Assembly (NCBI GenBank): GCA_041392475.1
Contig: JAWKLZ010000001.1
Location: 2,232,001 to 2,296,000 of the forward strand
Reading direction: 5' to 3'
Length of the DNA: 64,000 nucleotides
DNA from: Chitinophagales bacterium
Lineage (GTDB): Bacteria; Bacteroidota; Bacteroidia; Chitinophagales; UBA2359
Below the pieces are notes generated by a model, which saw only the letters and a program-made list of their open reading frames with translations, was not told the DNA's origin and made no database searches. Positions 55,336 through 64,000 of this stretch are shown piece by piece. The stretch's first letter is position 1. Every line of letters begins with the position of its first letter. Both the position numbers and the translations under genes were made by a program.

Positions 55336-56001
55336 ATGGAAACAATGAACACAATAACCAACCATCATTTTTTTGAAAACGAACACCTTAGCGATGAGGC
55401 AAGGATGTTGTATGCCGAAGCCATTCAGTTGGACAAAGTCGATGAACTGCCCAAAATACTCTATGAACATCTGAGTGAATGTGAGGAATGTGACGAGGAC
55501 GTGACAACTTTGGCAATGTTTATCAAAGACAAGGATTACAGCAAGTTAGAAGCACATCCTTTTTTTGACCTTCAACAAAGTCATTTGTCCTTGTCCGACA
55601 ATCCGATGGATTTGGACAGACTTTTGGAAGAAATAAAGGCATCGGTAACGCCCGTACCTCGCTATGAAAAAATGATAACGGAAAGCCTCACTTTTCGTTC
55701 TACTGCTTCGGCTGCCCTTCAATTAAAGGTTTTGCGCCCAAAACCCGAAGAATTGTTTTTAAATGCCATTGAATTTCAATTTGAAGCGACTGCCAATGCT
55801 CCTATATTGCTGCAAATCGAAAACCAAAATCGCCGCAAAGTTATCCCACCTATCGAATTGGCTGCCAATGAAAGAACCTACGTTATTAACCTTGGAAAAT
55901 CATCTCCCTTCAAAACAGGTTTGTATTATTGGAAAGCGGCAGTAAAAGGCATGAAGCCGATAATGGGGAAATTTTATGTTTTTAATACCAATAGAGGTTA
56001 G
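55336..56001 (+). CDS. Zinc-finger protein, possible anti-sigma partner
   Basis: A 221-residue soluble protein. Near residue 47 it has the H-x3-C-x2-C motif (EHLSECEECDED) of zinc-containing anti-sigma factors. The C-terminal half is beta-rich (FLNAIEFQFEATANAPILL, ERTYVINLGKS, GLYYWKAAVKGMKP) and looks like an Ig-like fold. There is no membrane helix, unlike most anti-sigma factors. ATG at 55336 or 55345 could both start it. It lies 69 bases after the sigma-like gene. The pair could form a regulatory switch; this is inference. Confidence 0.55.
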   Translation: METMNTITNHHFFENEHLSDEARMLYAEAIQLDKVDELPKILYEHLSECEECDEDVTTLAMFIKDKDYSKLEAHPFFDLQQSHLSLSDNPMDLDRLLEEIKASVTPVPRYEKMITESLTFRSTASAALQLKVLRPKPEELFLNAIEFQFEATANAPILLQIENQNRRKVIPPIELAANERTYVINLGKSSPFKTGLYYWKAAVKGMKPIMGKFYVFNTNRG

Positions 56002-56053
56002 GCAAATTTAAAACCCCAATACTTCAAAACACTAAAACCTCAACACAAAAAAA

Positions 56054-57367
56054 ATGACACAAAAAAGCAACTCACCTCAACTCAAACGTACCCTCGGACC
56101 ACTCATGCTTTGGGGATTGGGCGTTGGATATGTGATATCAGGTATGTATTTTGGGTGGAACTTGGGCCTCGAAAAAGGCGGAACACTTGGGCTGGCAGTA
56201 GCGACTTTTTTCATTATCATTATGTATTTGTGCTTCACTTTCAGCTATACCGAACTCGCTTGTGCGATTCCTAAAGCGGGAGGCGCATTTGACTATGCCC
56301 TTCGAGCCTTGGGCAAAAATTGGGGCTTTTTGGGAGGCATGGCACAAAATATCGAATTTATCTTTGCGCCACCAGCCATCGCCTTTGCCATTGGAGCGTA
56401 TCTCAACATCTTTATGCCCTCCGTTTCTATTTTACTCATTGCGGTCATTGCCTATCTGGTTTTCACTGCTTTGAACATCTATGGTGTGCGAGCAGCAGCC
56501 TCTTTTGAATTGGTCATTACAGTAATTGCCGTATTGGAATTGTTGATTTTTGCAGGGGCGGCAATGCCTCATTTTGAGTGGAAAAATTTGACTCACAACG
56601 CTTTACCAAATGGATGGTCGGGAGCATTTGCAGCAATTCCCTTTGCCATTTGGTTTTTCTTGGCCATTGAAGGGGTGGCGAATGTAGCAGAAGAAACGGT
56701 GAATCCTCAGCGCAATGTCTTGATTGGCTTTGGTTCAGCGATTTTGACCTTGGTAGTGTTGTGCATTTTGACCTTCAGTTCGGCAGTCGGCATCAATGGC
56801 TGGGAAACGATTGTGTTTCCTTCAGCTGGTGCTGCGGCTTCCGACTCCCCACTTCCTTTGGCAATGGCCCATGCGGTGGGTGAATCCCATATTTTGTACC
56901 ATCTGGTCACTTCGATTGGTTTGTTTGGATTGGTAGCTTCGTTTCACGGCATCATTTTGGCGGCTGGACGGGCAACTTTTGAGTTTGGAAGAGTAGGTTT
57001 TGCGCCCCGCATTTTGGGGAAAGTAGATGCTCGTTTTCGCACTCCTGCCAATGCCTTGGTTTTCAACATGCTGATTGGCGTGGTGGCTTTATTGACGGGC
57101 AAAACGGGTGAAATCATCACCATTGCTTGTTTTGGAGCTTTGACGCTCTACATTATTTCGATGGTCTCACTTTTGGTGCTGCGCCAAAAAGAACCCAATT
57201 TGGAGCGTCCCTTCAAAGTGCCTTTCTATCCGATTGCTCCAATTGTGGCTTTGGTAATCGCAAGCGTTTCTTTGGTAGCGATTACGGTGTATAATTTTGA
57301 GTTGGCATTGGTTTTTGCAGGGATTTTAGTGGTGAGCTTCGGCTGGTTCAAATGGTCTGGGAATTGA
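56054..57367 (+). CDS. APC-family permease, ethanolamine permease-like
   Basis: A 437-residue membrane transporter with 12 predicted helices. It has the APC start motif LMLWGLGVGYVISGMYFGWN, and the helix 3 segment ACAIPKAGGAFDYALRALG. The helix 6 region is FAIWFFLAIEGVANVAEET. The ISGMYFGWN and EGVANVAEET phrases match the ethanolamine permease branch rather than general amino acid permeases. Single gene, preceded by the A-rich CCTCAACACAAAA leader. No ethanolamine lyase genes are near. Confidence 0.85.
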   Translation: MTQKSNSPQLKRTLGPLMLWGLGVGYVISGMYFGWNLGLEKGGTLGLAVATFFIIIMYLCFTFSYTELACAIPKAGGAFDYALRALGKNWGFLGGMAQNIEFIFAPPAIAFAIGAYLNIFMPSVSILLIAVIAYLVFTALNIYGVRAAASFELVITVIAVLELLIFAGAAMPHFEWKNLTHNALPNGWSGAFAAIPFAIWFFLAIEGVANVAEETVNPQRNVLIGFGSAILTLVVLCILTFSSAVGINGWETIVFPSAGAAASDSPLPLAMAHAVGESHILYHLVTSIGLFGLVASFHGIILAAGRATFEFGRVGFAPRILGKVDARFRTPANALVFNMLIGVVALLTGKTGEIITIACFGALTLYIISMVSLLVLRQKEPNLERPFKVPFYPIAPIVALVIASVSLVAITVYNFELALVFAGILVVSFGWFKWSGN

Positions 57368-57470
57368 ACATAGATGTACTGATAGTAATTTGTTTCTAAA
57401 AAAATTAATTATCAATTACTTATATTCCAAATCTTGCTTCCTACTTCTTCCGTCCAAAATCCAAATAACC

Positions 57471-58661
57471 TTACAATTTCAAAAAATCCAAAAGTTGTTT
57501 TTTTTGCCCTTCAATTGTAAAACGTTGGCGAAAATCTTCCAATAGTGCGTTTTTGTCCAACAGTTTTTCGTGTCGGTGTTGATACAAATAAGCTAATTTA
57601 TCCGTCAGTTGCTCCACATTTCCCGCTTCAAATACCCATCCATTGAAGCCATCGGTGATAATTTCCTTCAATCCGCCCGCATTGGAGCAAAGCACTGTAC
57701 TTTGCTGCATCAAGCCCTCAACTGCCACGTTTCCAAACCCTTCTGCAATCGAGGGAATGACCACCACATCCGCCAATTGCAGAAAAGAAAGCAGCAAGGT
57801 ATTTTCAATGAAATCGGTGAAATGGAAAAAATCGATGAGTTTTACGGTGGCTATTTTTTCCTTCAATGCAGGAATAGATCGACCTCCTCCTGCAAAAATG
57901 ACCTTTACCTCCCCTACTTCCCATCCAAAACGCTGCTGCAAAGTCTGAAAAGCGGCAATCAACAAACCGTGTCCTTTCACTTCGGCAAGCACTCGACCTG
58001 GTAAAACCATGCAAAAATCAGCCTGTTTGATGCCCTCTTTTTGCAGGTAATGAAGCGCAAGCTCCTTCCCTACCCTATTTTCGATGACTGCATTGTGGAT
58101 GATTTTGGGGTTTTGGATATGGAGGTATTTAGAAATGTTGTCAAATGCTGCTTTTGATACAAAGATGTTGCTATCATCTACTTGTTTTGCCAATTGACTG
58201 TTGAAGGCATTGAAGGCTTTTTTGGAGAAGGTATCAAGTGGATTTTCTTCGTATTGAATAGCATGATGGTATTGAATGAGTTGAATAGTAGCTTGTCCGC
58301 TTATTTTTTGGCGCATTTTGACGAGGCGCATCACCCAATGACTGAGGGGCAAATGTGCAATAACATGGGTGATTTGGCGTTTTTGAATGAATTGAAGAAG
58401 GGGCAATACAAGTGCAAACGATTTTTGTACAGCATTGAATATCAAAGAACTGTATAAAAAACCCAAAACTTCAATTTGTTTTTCAGGAAATTGAATGGGA
58501 ATCGGGAAATCGCTGATTTCGCTCAATACTATCAAATAGACTTCAAAACCTTGTCGATGTAAGTAGTTCAATTGTTGAAGAGCTTGAATCTCAGCCCCTC
58601 CAAAAGCCAAAGAAGGAATAACATACAGGATAACTGGTTTGGCAGAGTTTGGCTGTTGCAC
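57471..58661 (-). CDS. GT4-type glycosyltransferase
   Basis: A 396-residue cytoplasmic glycosyltransferase of the GT-B fold. The N-terminal acceptor loop is PSLAFGGAEIQALQQL. The C-terminal donor site is VLPGRVLAEVKGH, with the EX7E motif SIAEGFGNVAVEGL and SNAGGLKEII. It transfers a sugar to a glycan or lipid; the specificity cannot be read. It is divergent from the gene at 58751. The Wzz-like gene at the window's end may belong to the same surface-glycan function. Confidence 0.88.
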   Translation of the reverse strand: MQQPNSAKPVILYVIPSLAFGGAEIQALQQLNYLHRQGFEVYLIVLSEISDFPIPIQFPEKQIEVLGFLYSSLIFNAVQKSFALVLPLLQFIQKRQITHVIAHLPLSHWVMRLVKMRQKISGQATIQLIQYHHAIQYEENPLDTFSKKAFNAFNSQLAKQVDDSNIFVSKAAFDNISKYLHIQNPKIIHNAVIENRVGKELALHYLQKEGIKQADFCMVLPGRVLAEVKGHGLLIAAFQTLQQRFGWEVGEVKVIFAGGGRSIPALKEKIATVKLIDFFHFTDFIENTLLLSFLQLADVVVIPSIAEGFGNVAVEGLMQQSTVLCSNAGGLKEIITDGFNGWVFEAGNVEQLTDKLAYLYQHRHEKLLDKNALLEDFRQRFTIEGQKKQLLDFLKL

Positions 58662-58706
58662 AAGGGATTGTTTTGGGGATAATATAATTTTACCCGCAAT
58701 TTAGTA

Positions 58707-58714
58707 TATCTTTG
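58707..58714 (+). promoter_or_regulatory. Promoter -7 element
   Basis: TATCTTTG fits TAnnTTTG, 36 bases before the ATG at 58751. It overlaps a possible TTG start at 58712, which argues against that start. Confidence 0.55.
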
Positions 58715-58750
58715 CATTTTTATCGAATCACCAATATTTTTTATATACCT

Positions 58751-59278
58751 ATGCCTGAATTTGCTATAGAAATTCTCAAATATTTGATTCCTTCTTTGGT
58801 GGTATTTTTGACCGCCTACTTTGTGTTGTCCAAAATGCTGGAAGATGGCTTGAAGCGAATGGAGTTGGAGAGAAGAATGGAACAACGCAATGACTCTTTG
58901 CCTATCCGATTGCAGGCTTATGAGCGTTTGGCTCTTTATTTGGAACGCATTAGTCCTCAGCATCTTTTGACCCGAAACCAAGGCGATTTTGCGACTGCTC
59001 CCGAACAGCACATTGTACTGATAAGCAGTGTAAGGATGGAGTATGAACACAACATCACCCAACAATTGTATGTTTCTCGCAAGGTATGGGCAGTGGTGAA
59101 AGCTGCAACCGAAGAAACGATTACCATCATCAATCGTGTAGCAGGCTCTTTACCAAGTGATGCGTCTGGACGAGATTTGATTCGTGCAGTGTTTCAGTAT
59201 GTCATTGAAGCTGAAAGCAGTCCGACAGAAGATGCTTTGGAATTGGTACATCAGGAGGCGAAGCAGTTGTTTGTTTAA
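58751..59278 (+). CDS. Conserved-looking membrane-anchored hypothetical protein
   Basis: Starts MPEFAIEILKYLIPSLVVFLTAYFVL, one N-terminal membrane helix. A charged helix (KMLEDGLKRMELERRMEQR) and a soluble helical domain follow (RLQAYERLALYLERISPQHLL, VRMEYEHNITQQLYVS). It has 175 residues. I recognise the general pattern from Bacteroidota genomes but no function. ATG 58751 is chosen over an upstream TTG because of the promoter position. Confidence 0.7.
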   Translation: MPEFAIEILKYLIPSLVVFLTAYFVLSKMLEDGLKRMELERRMEQRNDSLPIRLQAYERLALYLERISPQHLLTRNQGDFATAPEQHIVLISSVRMEYEHNITQQLYVSRKVWAVVKAATEETITIINRVAGSLPSDASGRDLIRAVFQYVIEAESSPTEDALELVHQEAKQLFV

Positions 59279-59382
59279 AAAAAAAGACGTGAGATGTAAG
59301 ACGAAAGAAAACTTCAAACCTTCAGAGGTCTTTGATTACTCCTTATGTCATTAGTCTTACGTCTAAAAAAGTAAAAGACGAG

Positions 59383-60183
59383 ATGCAAAACCGAATCACC
59401 ACATTGTTTCAAAGAAAGGACAATCCCAAAGTATTATCCATTTTTTTTACGGCGGGTTATCCTCAATTGCAGGATACAGCAGTCATTCTTGAAGCACTTC
59501 AAGATGCTGGTGCGGATATGGTTGAAATAGGAATTCCATTTTCTGACCCAATTGCAGATGGGCCAACGATACAGCACAGTTCGGAGGTTGCACTTCAAAA
59601 TGGGATGAGTTTGGCTCTTCTTTTTGAACAGTTGCAGAACATTCGAGAACGAGTTTCTATTCCTTTGTTGCTGATGGGTTATCTCAATCCTGTGATGCAA
59701 TATGGTATGGAATCATTTTGTAAAAAAGCGACAGAAGTGAGTATTGATGGGGTGATTTTACCAGATTTGCCGATTGAAGAATATGTAACATCCTATAAGT
59801 CTTTGTTTGAAGCCCATAATTTATCCAATATCTTGTTGATTACGCCTCAAACTGCTGACAAACGTATCGAACTGATTGACGAACACACTGAAGGTTTCAT
59901 TTATGTCGTATCTGATAACAGCACTACAGGTAAAGTGAAACAGGTTTCCGATATACAAGAAGCATATTTTCAGCGAATTGCAAACAAAAACCTTAAAAAT
60001 CCTTTGGTGATTGGTTTTGGAATCAAAGACCATGAGAGTTTTTCGAGGGCTTGTCAATTCGCAGAAGGTGCCATCATTGGCAGTGCATACATTAAGACAT
60101 TGGAGGGGTCAAATAACATTGCGGAATCAACAAAATCTTTTGTACGCAATATTAAATTTGGAAAATCCCTAAAAACAGCTTAA
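59383..60183 (+). CDS. trpA: Tryptophan synthase alpha chain
   Basis: Cleaves indole-3-glycerol phosphate to indole and glyceraldehyde 3-phosphate, for use by TrpB. It has 266 residues from ATG 59383 (MQNRITTLFQRK); an upstream TTG frame is not needed. Catalytic Glu48 (VEIGIPFSDP) and Asp59 (IADGPTIQHSSE) match Glu49 and Asp60 of the Salmonella enzyme. The phosphate-binding end is IGFGIKDHES ... AIIGSAYIK. It stands alone: trpB and the other trp genes are not in the window. Confidence 0.95.
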   Translation: MQNRITTLFQRKDNPKVLSIFFTAGYPQLQDTAVILEALQDAGADMVEIGIPFSDPIADGPTIQHSSEVALQNGMSLALLFEQLQNIRERVSIPLLLMGYLNPVMQYGMESFCKKATEVSIDGVILPDLPIEEYVTSYKSLFEAHNLSNILLITPQTADKRIELIDEHTEGFIYVVSDNSTTGKVKQVSDIQEAYFQRIANKNLKNPLVIGFGIKDHESFSRACQFAEGAIIGSAYIKTLEGSNNIAESTKSFVRNIKFGKSLKTA

Positions 60184-60197
60184 ATTTTACTGTATTT

Positions 60198-60205
60198 TAG
60201 TTTTG
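60198..60205 (+). promoter_or_regulatory. Promoter -7 element of the GGCT gene
   Basis: TAGTTTTG fits TAnnTTTG, 20 bases before the ATG at 60226. Confidence 0.5.
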
Positions 60206-60225
60206 CCCATTTATTCTATAATATC

Positions 60226-60654
60226 ATGAAAGTTGCTCCAAACGATCTCCCCTCTTCTTATATTTTTGCCTACGGTAGTTTGCAAAGAGGATTCGACAAT
60301 GAAATGTCAAATTTAGTTGAACGTTCCTTTTCCTATACAGGAAAGGGCTACATCGAAGGTAGCCTCTACGATGTAGGTGAGTTTCCTGCTGCAATTTCTG
60401 CGGGTCGTCCTGGTTCTAAGGTGCATGGCGAGCTTTTTAGGATCCCTCCATGCGAAGTGCCTCTGGTTGAATTATTGGACGAATACGAAGGTTGCCCAGA
60501 ATTGTATGAACGTGTATTGATGGAAGTAACCACAGACGATGGTCATACGGTTGAAGCAATGGTATATGTTTACAAACGTACGACCCAAAATTTGAATCCT
60601 ATAGAGTCTGGTAATTACAGACAGTATTATGAAGATGCTGCAAAAAGATACTGA
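60226..60654 (+). CDS. Gamma-glutamylcyclotransferase-like (AIG2/GGCT fold)
   Basis: A 142-residue protein with the family's substrate loop IFAYGSLQRG near 13-22, the GSLYDVGEFPA turn, and the catalytic-Glu segment VELLDEYEGCP. It would release 5-oxoproline from a gamma-glutamyl amine or amino acid. The exact substrate varies in this family (GGCT, GGACT, BtrG). Single gene with its own promoter element. Confidence 0.88.
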   Translation: MKVAPNDLPSSYIFAYGSLQRGFDNEMSNLVERSFSYTGKGYIEGSLYDVGEFPAAISAGRPGSKVHGELFRIPPCEVPLVELLDEYEGCPELYERVLMEVTTDDGHTVEAMVYVYKRTTQNLNPIESGNYRQYYEDAAKRY

Positions 60655-60823
60655 AAACCCAACTGTATTATTTTTGTTACCCTATTCTACACTCCCTTTA
60701 TTGTTACTACCCCAACTTCATTTAGACCTTTGATTAACCTATATTTATGATATTTAGTTGTGTTCATTTCACATGCAACCCAATTAAAAACCATCTTTTA
60801 TTCGACATCCAAATCTACTAGCC

Positions 60824-63451
60824 ATGAATAAGTACGTCTTATTAAACCTTTTTTTGACTGTCATTGTGTGGTCTTCCTGTGCGACTCCAAAAGCTCTTCA
60901 AACTCCAGAAAATACTGTTATTGATACCAATACGCAGGTAAAAAACACTGAAGAAAAAAAGGATACCATTGTTTTCCCTTATAGAGCCACTAAAAAGCGA
61001 GTAAACGATATTGTACACACAAGCTTGTCAGTTCGGTTTGATTGGGAAAAAGCTTCGGTTATTGGGCAAGCCACACTTCAAATTAAGCCTTATTTTTATC
61101 CCACTTCTTTGCTCACTTTGGATGCAAAAGGATTTGACATACATGAAATTGCATTGATCGAAGGCACTCAAAAAAAGCCACTTACTTTTGCTTATGATAG
61201 CCTTCAATTGCAGATTCAACTCCCGGAAACCTATACAAAAGACGAAACTTACACTGTATTCATAGACTATACGGCATTGCCCGACAGATTGTTGGAGCAA
61301 AACGCTGGTATCACTTATGATAACAAAGGCTTATACTTCATCAATGCAGACAAAAGTCATCCGACAAAGCCTCAACAGATATGGACACAAGGTGAAACGG
61401 AAGCAAATTCTTGTTGGTTTCCGACCATTGACAGTCCAAATGAGCGATTTACACAAGAATTATATATTACCGTTCAGTCGAAATATGTGACTTTTAGCAA
61501 TGGCAAACTCATCAGTAGTAAGCAAAATCTGGATGGCACACGTACTGATTATTGGAAGCAAACATTGGATCATGCTCCTTACTTGGTGGCATTGGTGGTA
61601 GGCGAATTTGCAGTGGTGAAAGATAAATGGCGCGACATTGAAGTGAACTACTATGTCGAAAACGAATATGAACCTTTCGCCAAAAACATTTTCGGTAATA
61701 CAATCGAAATGATGGATTTCTTTTCGGAATTGCTGCAATATGATTATCCGTGGGAACAATACGCCCAAATCCCTGTGCATGATTACATAGCGGGGGCAAT
61801 GGAAAATACGGGAGCAGTAATTTTTTATGATGGTGTACAACGCACTGATAGAGAATTAATAGATGCCAACAATGAAGATATTGTTGCCCACGAACTGGTA
61901 CATCATTGGTTTGGAGATTTGTTGACAGCCGAGTCTTGGTCCAATCTTCCACTCAATGAAGCATTTGCTACTTACGGCGAATATTTGTGGTTTGAACACA
62001 AGTATGGTAGAGTAGAAGCAGACTATCACCTCATGCAAGACTTAAATGCATATCTATCTGAAGCAGAAATAAAACAAGTACCTATTTTTCGCTTTCACTA
62101 TGCAGATAGGGAACACATGTTTGATAGACACAGCTACCAAAAAGGCGGTCGGGTAATGCACTTGCTGCGTAACTATGTAGGCGATGATGCTTTTTTTGCA
62201 GCAGTTCGCAAATACGTCAAAACCAATGCCTTTCAATCTGTTGAAATACATAACCTTCGATTGGCTTTTGAAGAAGTGACAGGAGAAGACCTCAACTGGT
62301 TCTTTGACCAATGGTTTTTGACCAAAGGACATCCTGTTTTAGAAATCAATCAACGATATATTGCAGACCAAAAACTGCAAGAAATCACTGTACTTCAAAC
62401 ACAGGAAGGTTTCGTTTTTCGCTTGCCTATGTCGGTCGATATTTACCTTGCTGACGGAAGTGTAGAGCGCAAAAACATTGAAGTAACAGAAGCTTCTCAG
62501 ACTTTTACTTTTGAAGTAGCAGAAGCCCCAAAATTGGTGAATGTAGATGCTAATAAAGCATTATTGGCAGACAAAACGGATAATAAACCATTGGAAATGT
62601 TTGCTTATCAGCTTGAACATGCGCCTTTGTTTTTAGATCAATACGAGGCAATTTTGAAAATGGCTCGGTTTCAAGTAGATCAAGATTTTGTGCATCAAGC
62701 CATTATCAAGGCATTGGATTCTAAGTCTTGGTCGGTTAGAAAATTGGCCTTGGAACGCATCGAAACAACTATCGAAGCTACGAAAACAACTATTTTAGAC
62801 AAACTGAAGAACATAGCTGTAAATGATCCGAAATCACTGGTGAGAGCAGCCGCTTTGGAGAAATTGGGAGAGCAACAAGATACCACCTATATCCCTGTCT
62901 TTCAAAGGGCTATAAAAGATTCTTCTTATTTGGTGATGGCAACCGCACTGAGATATTTGAATGATATGGCTCCAAATGATGCGCTCCAATTTGCCCTTCA
63001 ATTGGAATCGGACAAGAACCCAAAAATTGTGACCATTGTATCAAAGATTTATGCTGAAAAAGGCAACATAGATAAGCAAGATTACTTTGAAGATCGTTTG
63101 CAAAACAGTACGGGGAATGACCGCTATACTTTGGTAGAGTTTTACGGCGATTTTTTGGGCAGAATGGGTGATTCAGCATTGGACAAAGGATTGCCTACTT
63201 TAGAACAAATTGCAATCAGTGACAAAAACTGGTGGATTCGACTTAACGCTACACAATCTATCAGTTCTATCTTAGAAGTTTATCGTTCAAAAAGAAATAT
63301 GTTGTCGTCTTTATCAGGTAAAGAAAGTGAAACTATTAACCAACAGGTTCACCATTTAGACGAGAGAATTGAACAATTGAAGAACCTAATTTCTGCAATC
63401 AAAACACAGGAAACCCACGAAAAATTGCAGTATTATTATCAGAATATGTGA
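60824..63451 (+). CDS. M1-family metalloaminopeptidase with C-terminal helical repeats, lipoprotein
   Basis: An 875-residue zinc aminopeptidase. The signal MNKYVLLNLFLTVIVWSSC has a lipobox Cys, so it is anchored outside the cytoplasm. An N-terminal beta-domain leads to the substrate motif GAMENTGAVIF. The zinc site is HELVHHW (His356, Glu357, His360) with Glu379 in NEAF, spaced HExxH-x18-E. Residues about 600-875 are HEAT-like helical repeats (SWSVRKLALERIE, KSLVRAAALEKLGE). All catalytic residues are present. Single gene with hairpin DNA after it. Confidence 0.93.
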   Translation: MNKYVLLNLFLTVIVWSSCATPKALQTPENTVIDTNTQVKNTEEKKDTIVFPYRATKKRVNDIVHTSLSVRFDWEKASVIGQATLQIKPYFYPTSLLTLDAKGFDIHEIALIEGTQKKPLTFAYDSLQLQIQLPETYTKDETYTVFIDYTALPDRLLEQNAGITYDNKGLYFINADKSHPTKPQQIWTQGETEANSCWFPTIDSPNERFTQELYITVQSKYVTFSNGKLISSKQNLDGTRTDYWKQTLDHAPYLVALVVGEFAVVKDKWRDIEVNYYVENEYEPFAKNIFGNTIEMMDFFSELLQYDYPWEQYAQIPVHDYIAGAMENTGAVIFYDGVQRTDRELIDANNEDIVAHELVHHWFGDLLTAESWSNLPLNEAFATYGEYLWFEHKYGRVEADYHLMQDLNAYLSEAEIKQVPIFRFHYADREHMFDRHSYQKGGRVMHLLRNYVGDDAFFAAVRKYVKTNAFQSVEIHNLRLAFEEVTGEDLNWFFDQWFLTKGHPVLEINQRYIADQKLQEITVLQTQEGFVFRLPMSVDIYLADGSVERKNIEVTEASQTFTFEVAEAPKLVNVDANKALLADKTDNKPLEMFAYQLEHAPLFLDQYEAILKMARFQVDQDFVHQAIIKALDSKSWSVRKLALERIETTIEATKTTILDKLKNIAVNDPKSLVRAAALEKLGEQQDTTYIPVFQRAIKDSSYLVMATALRYLNDMAPNDALQFALQLESDKNPKIVTIVSKIYAEKGNIDKQDYFEDRLQNSTGNDRYTLVEFYGDFLGRMGDSALDKGLPTLEQIAISDKNWWIRLNATQSISSILEVYRSKRNMLSSLSGKESETINQQVHHLDERIEQLKNLISAIKTQETHEKLQYYYQNM

Positions 63452-63493
63452 TAGGATTTTAGGAGAACAGCAATCCATGATAGTTTGCAAAGG

Positions 63494-63568
63494 CTTCCGA
63501 AATTTTTCTTTTGAAAAGAACTATACAGCAAGCATAACCCGCCACATTTCAAGAATCAATTTCGGAAG
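63494..63568. terminator. Hairpin after the aminopeptidase gene
   Basis: cttccgaaatt (63494-63504) and aatttcggaag (63558-63568) are perfect 11-bp complements with a 53-base loop. Possible terminator or processed structure; no T-run. Confidence 0.4.
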
Positions 63569-63609
63569 TCTATCTCTGAATTATTTAGCAGGCGTTCCTA
63601 AACTTTTGC

Positions 63610-63617
63610 TACCTTTG
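63610..63617 (+). promoter_or_regulatory. Promoter -7 element of the Wzz-like gene
   Basis: TACCTTTG fits TAnnTTTG, 36 bases before the ATG at 63653. No TTTG at the standard distance. Confidence 0.45.
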
Positions 63618-63652
63618 CTCCCACTAATTAACAAAAAAAACAAGCTTGTTTT

Positions 63653-64000
63653 ATGGAGGAACTGATTCGGATACTGCTCAAATGGTTGAAACCTATCGGA
63701 GTAGTGTGCGCCATTGCAGCAGTAGGAAGTGCTCTTGTATCACTCCTGCTTCCCAATTATTATTCATCTAGTGTTATTTACCAACCTTCCAATCCTCACT
63801 ATATGGAACCCAGTAGTCTTTATTTGACTGAAGCAGGAAGCCAACCTGTGTATCTTTTTGGAGGTCCAAGTGACGTGTATCGTTTACAAACTCTTGCGGA
63901 TTCTAGAGAATTGCAGGACTATGTTATCGAAAAATACAACTTGCACGAGTATTGGGAAATAGAAAAGGAAGAAAAATTTTCGGATTATAAAATCAGAGAA
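63653..64000 (+). CDS. Wzz-like polysaccharide chain-length/export protein, N-terminal part
   Basis: 116 codons before the window ends. MEELIRILLKWLKPIGVVCA begins a membrane helix (about 12-34, GVVCAIAAVGSALVSLLLP). It is followed by the periplasmic start YYSSSVIYQPSN and later LQTLADSRELQDYVIEKYNL, the usual layout of Wzz/PCP proteins that set surface polysaccharide length. It could start a polysaccharide cluster to the right. Confidence 0.75.
   Translation, partial: MEELIRILLKWLKPIGVVCAIAAVGSALVSLLLPNYYSSSVIYQPSNPHYMEPSSLYLTEAGSQPVYLFGGPSDVYRLQTLADSRELQDYVIEKYNLHEYWEIEKEEKFSDYKIRE

Noticed and set aside
63477..63665. 62-codon frame after the aminopeptidase
   Set aside because: It covers an inverted repeat and the promoter of the Wzz-like gene, and overlaps that gene's start.

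Overview
The window is chromosomal DNA from a Bacteroidota bacterium. Three things support this. Several proteins carry type IX secretion (T9SS) C-terminal sorting domains. Many genes are preceded by the Bacteroidota promoter element TAnnTTTG, in two places with TTTG 20 bases upstream. Starts are preceded by A-rich leaders instead of Shine-Dalgarno sites. A homodimeric-type pyruvate dehydrogenase (aceE) and the very large SprB-like surface protein would suit a Saprospiria/Chitinophagia-type lineage, but that placement is inference.

Layout. 1-5.9 kb: the N-terminal part of a TonB-dependent receptor, then a decayed zone with a truncated receptor gene, a 105-bp inverted-repeat element, an orphan T9SS tail and a broken Crp/Fnr gene around one intact methyltransferase. 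5.9-19 kb: one minus-strand gene for a protein of about 4,350 residues with about 13 SprB-like repeats, 27 four-cysteine repeats, an SdrD-B-like domain and a T9SS tail. 19.4-22.9 kb: an EcoRI-like restriction-modification island. Its endonuclease is split by a one-base frameshift between the catalytic residues, its methyltransferase is intact, and it is flanked by 944-bp direct repeats that include the 3' end of a group II intron. 23-28.7 kb: a secreted AHSA1-YCII fusion and pyruvate dehydrogenase E1 and E2.

28.8-33.9 kb holds two consecutive modules, each a small peptide gene with a Lys-Gly-Gly leader motif followed by a TPR-sensor histidine kinase. 33.9-37.3 kb is a TroA-type metal ABC transporter whose permease is fused to a DtxR-like repressor. 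37.5-49.1 kb carries metabolic and regulatory genes: aldehyde dehydrogenase, MFS transporter, GH13 glucosidase, triple-PAS kinase, YtxJ, a methyltransferase and a vWA protein. At 49.1-49.4 kb two tandem, homologous, promoter-bearing small RNA genes show compensatory base changes in their terminal stem. 49.5-64 kb is mostly housekeeping: an FAD oxidoreductase, rsmI, an SdiA-regulated-like lipoprotein, nth, lgt, a sigma-like/zinc-finger pair, an amino acid or ethanolamine permease, a glycosyltransferase, trpA, GGCT, an M1 aminopeptidase and the start of a Wzz-like protein.

The two best candidates for an undescribed system are the tandem structured RNAs and the paired GG-peptide/TPR-kinase modules. 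All calls are from reading the sequence only; no database search was run.
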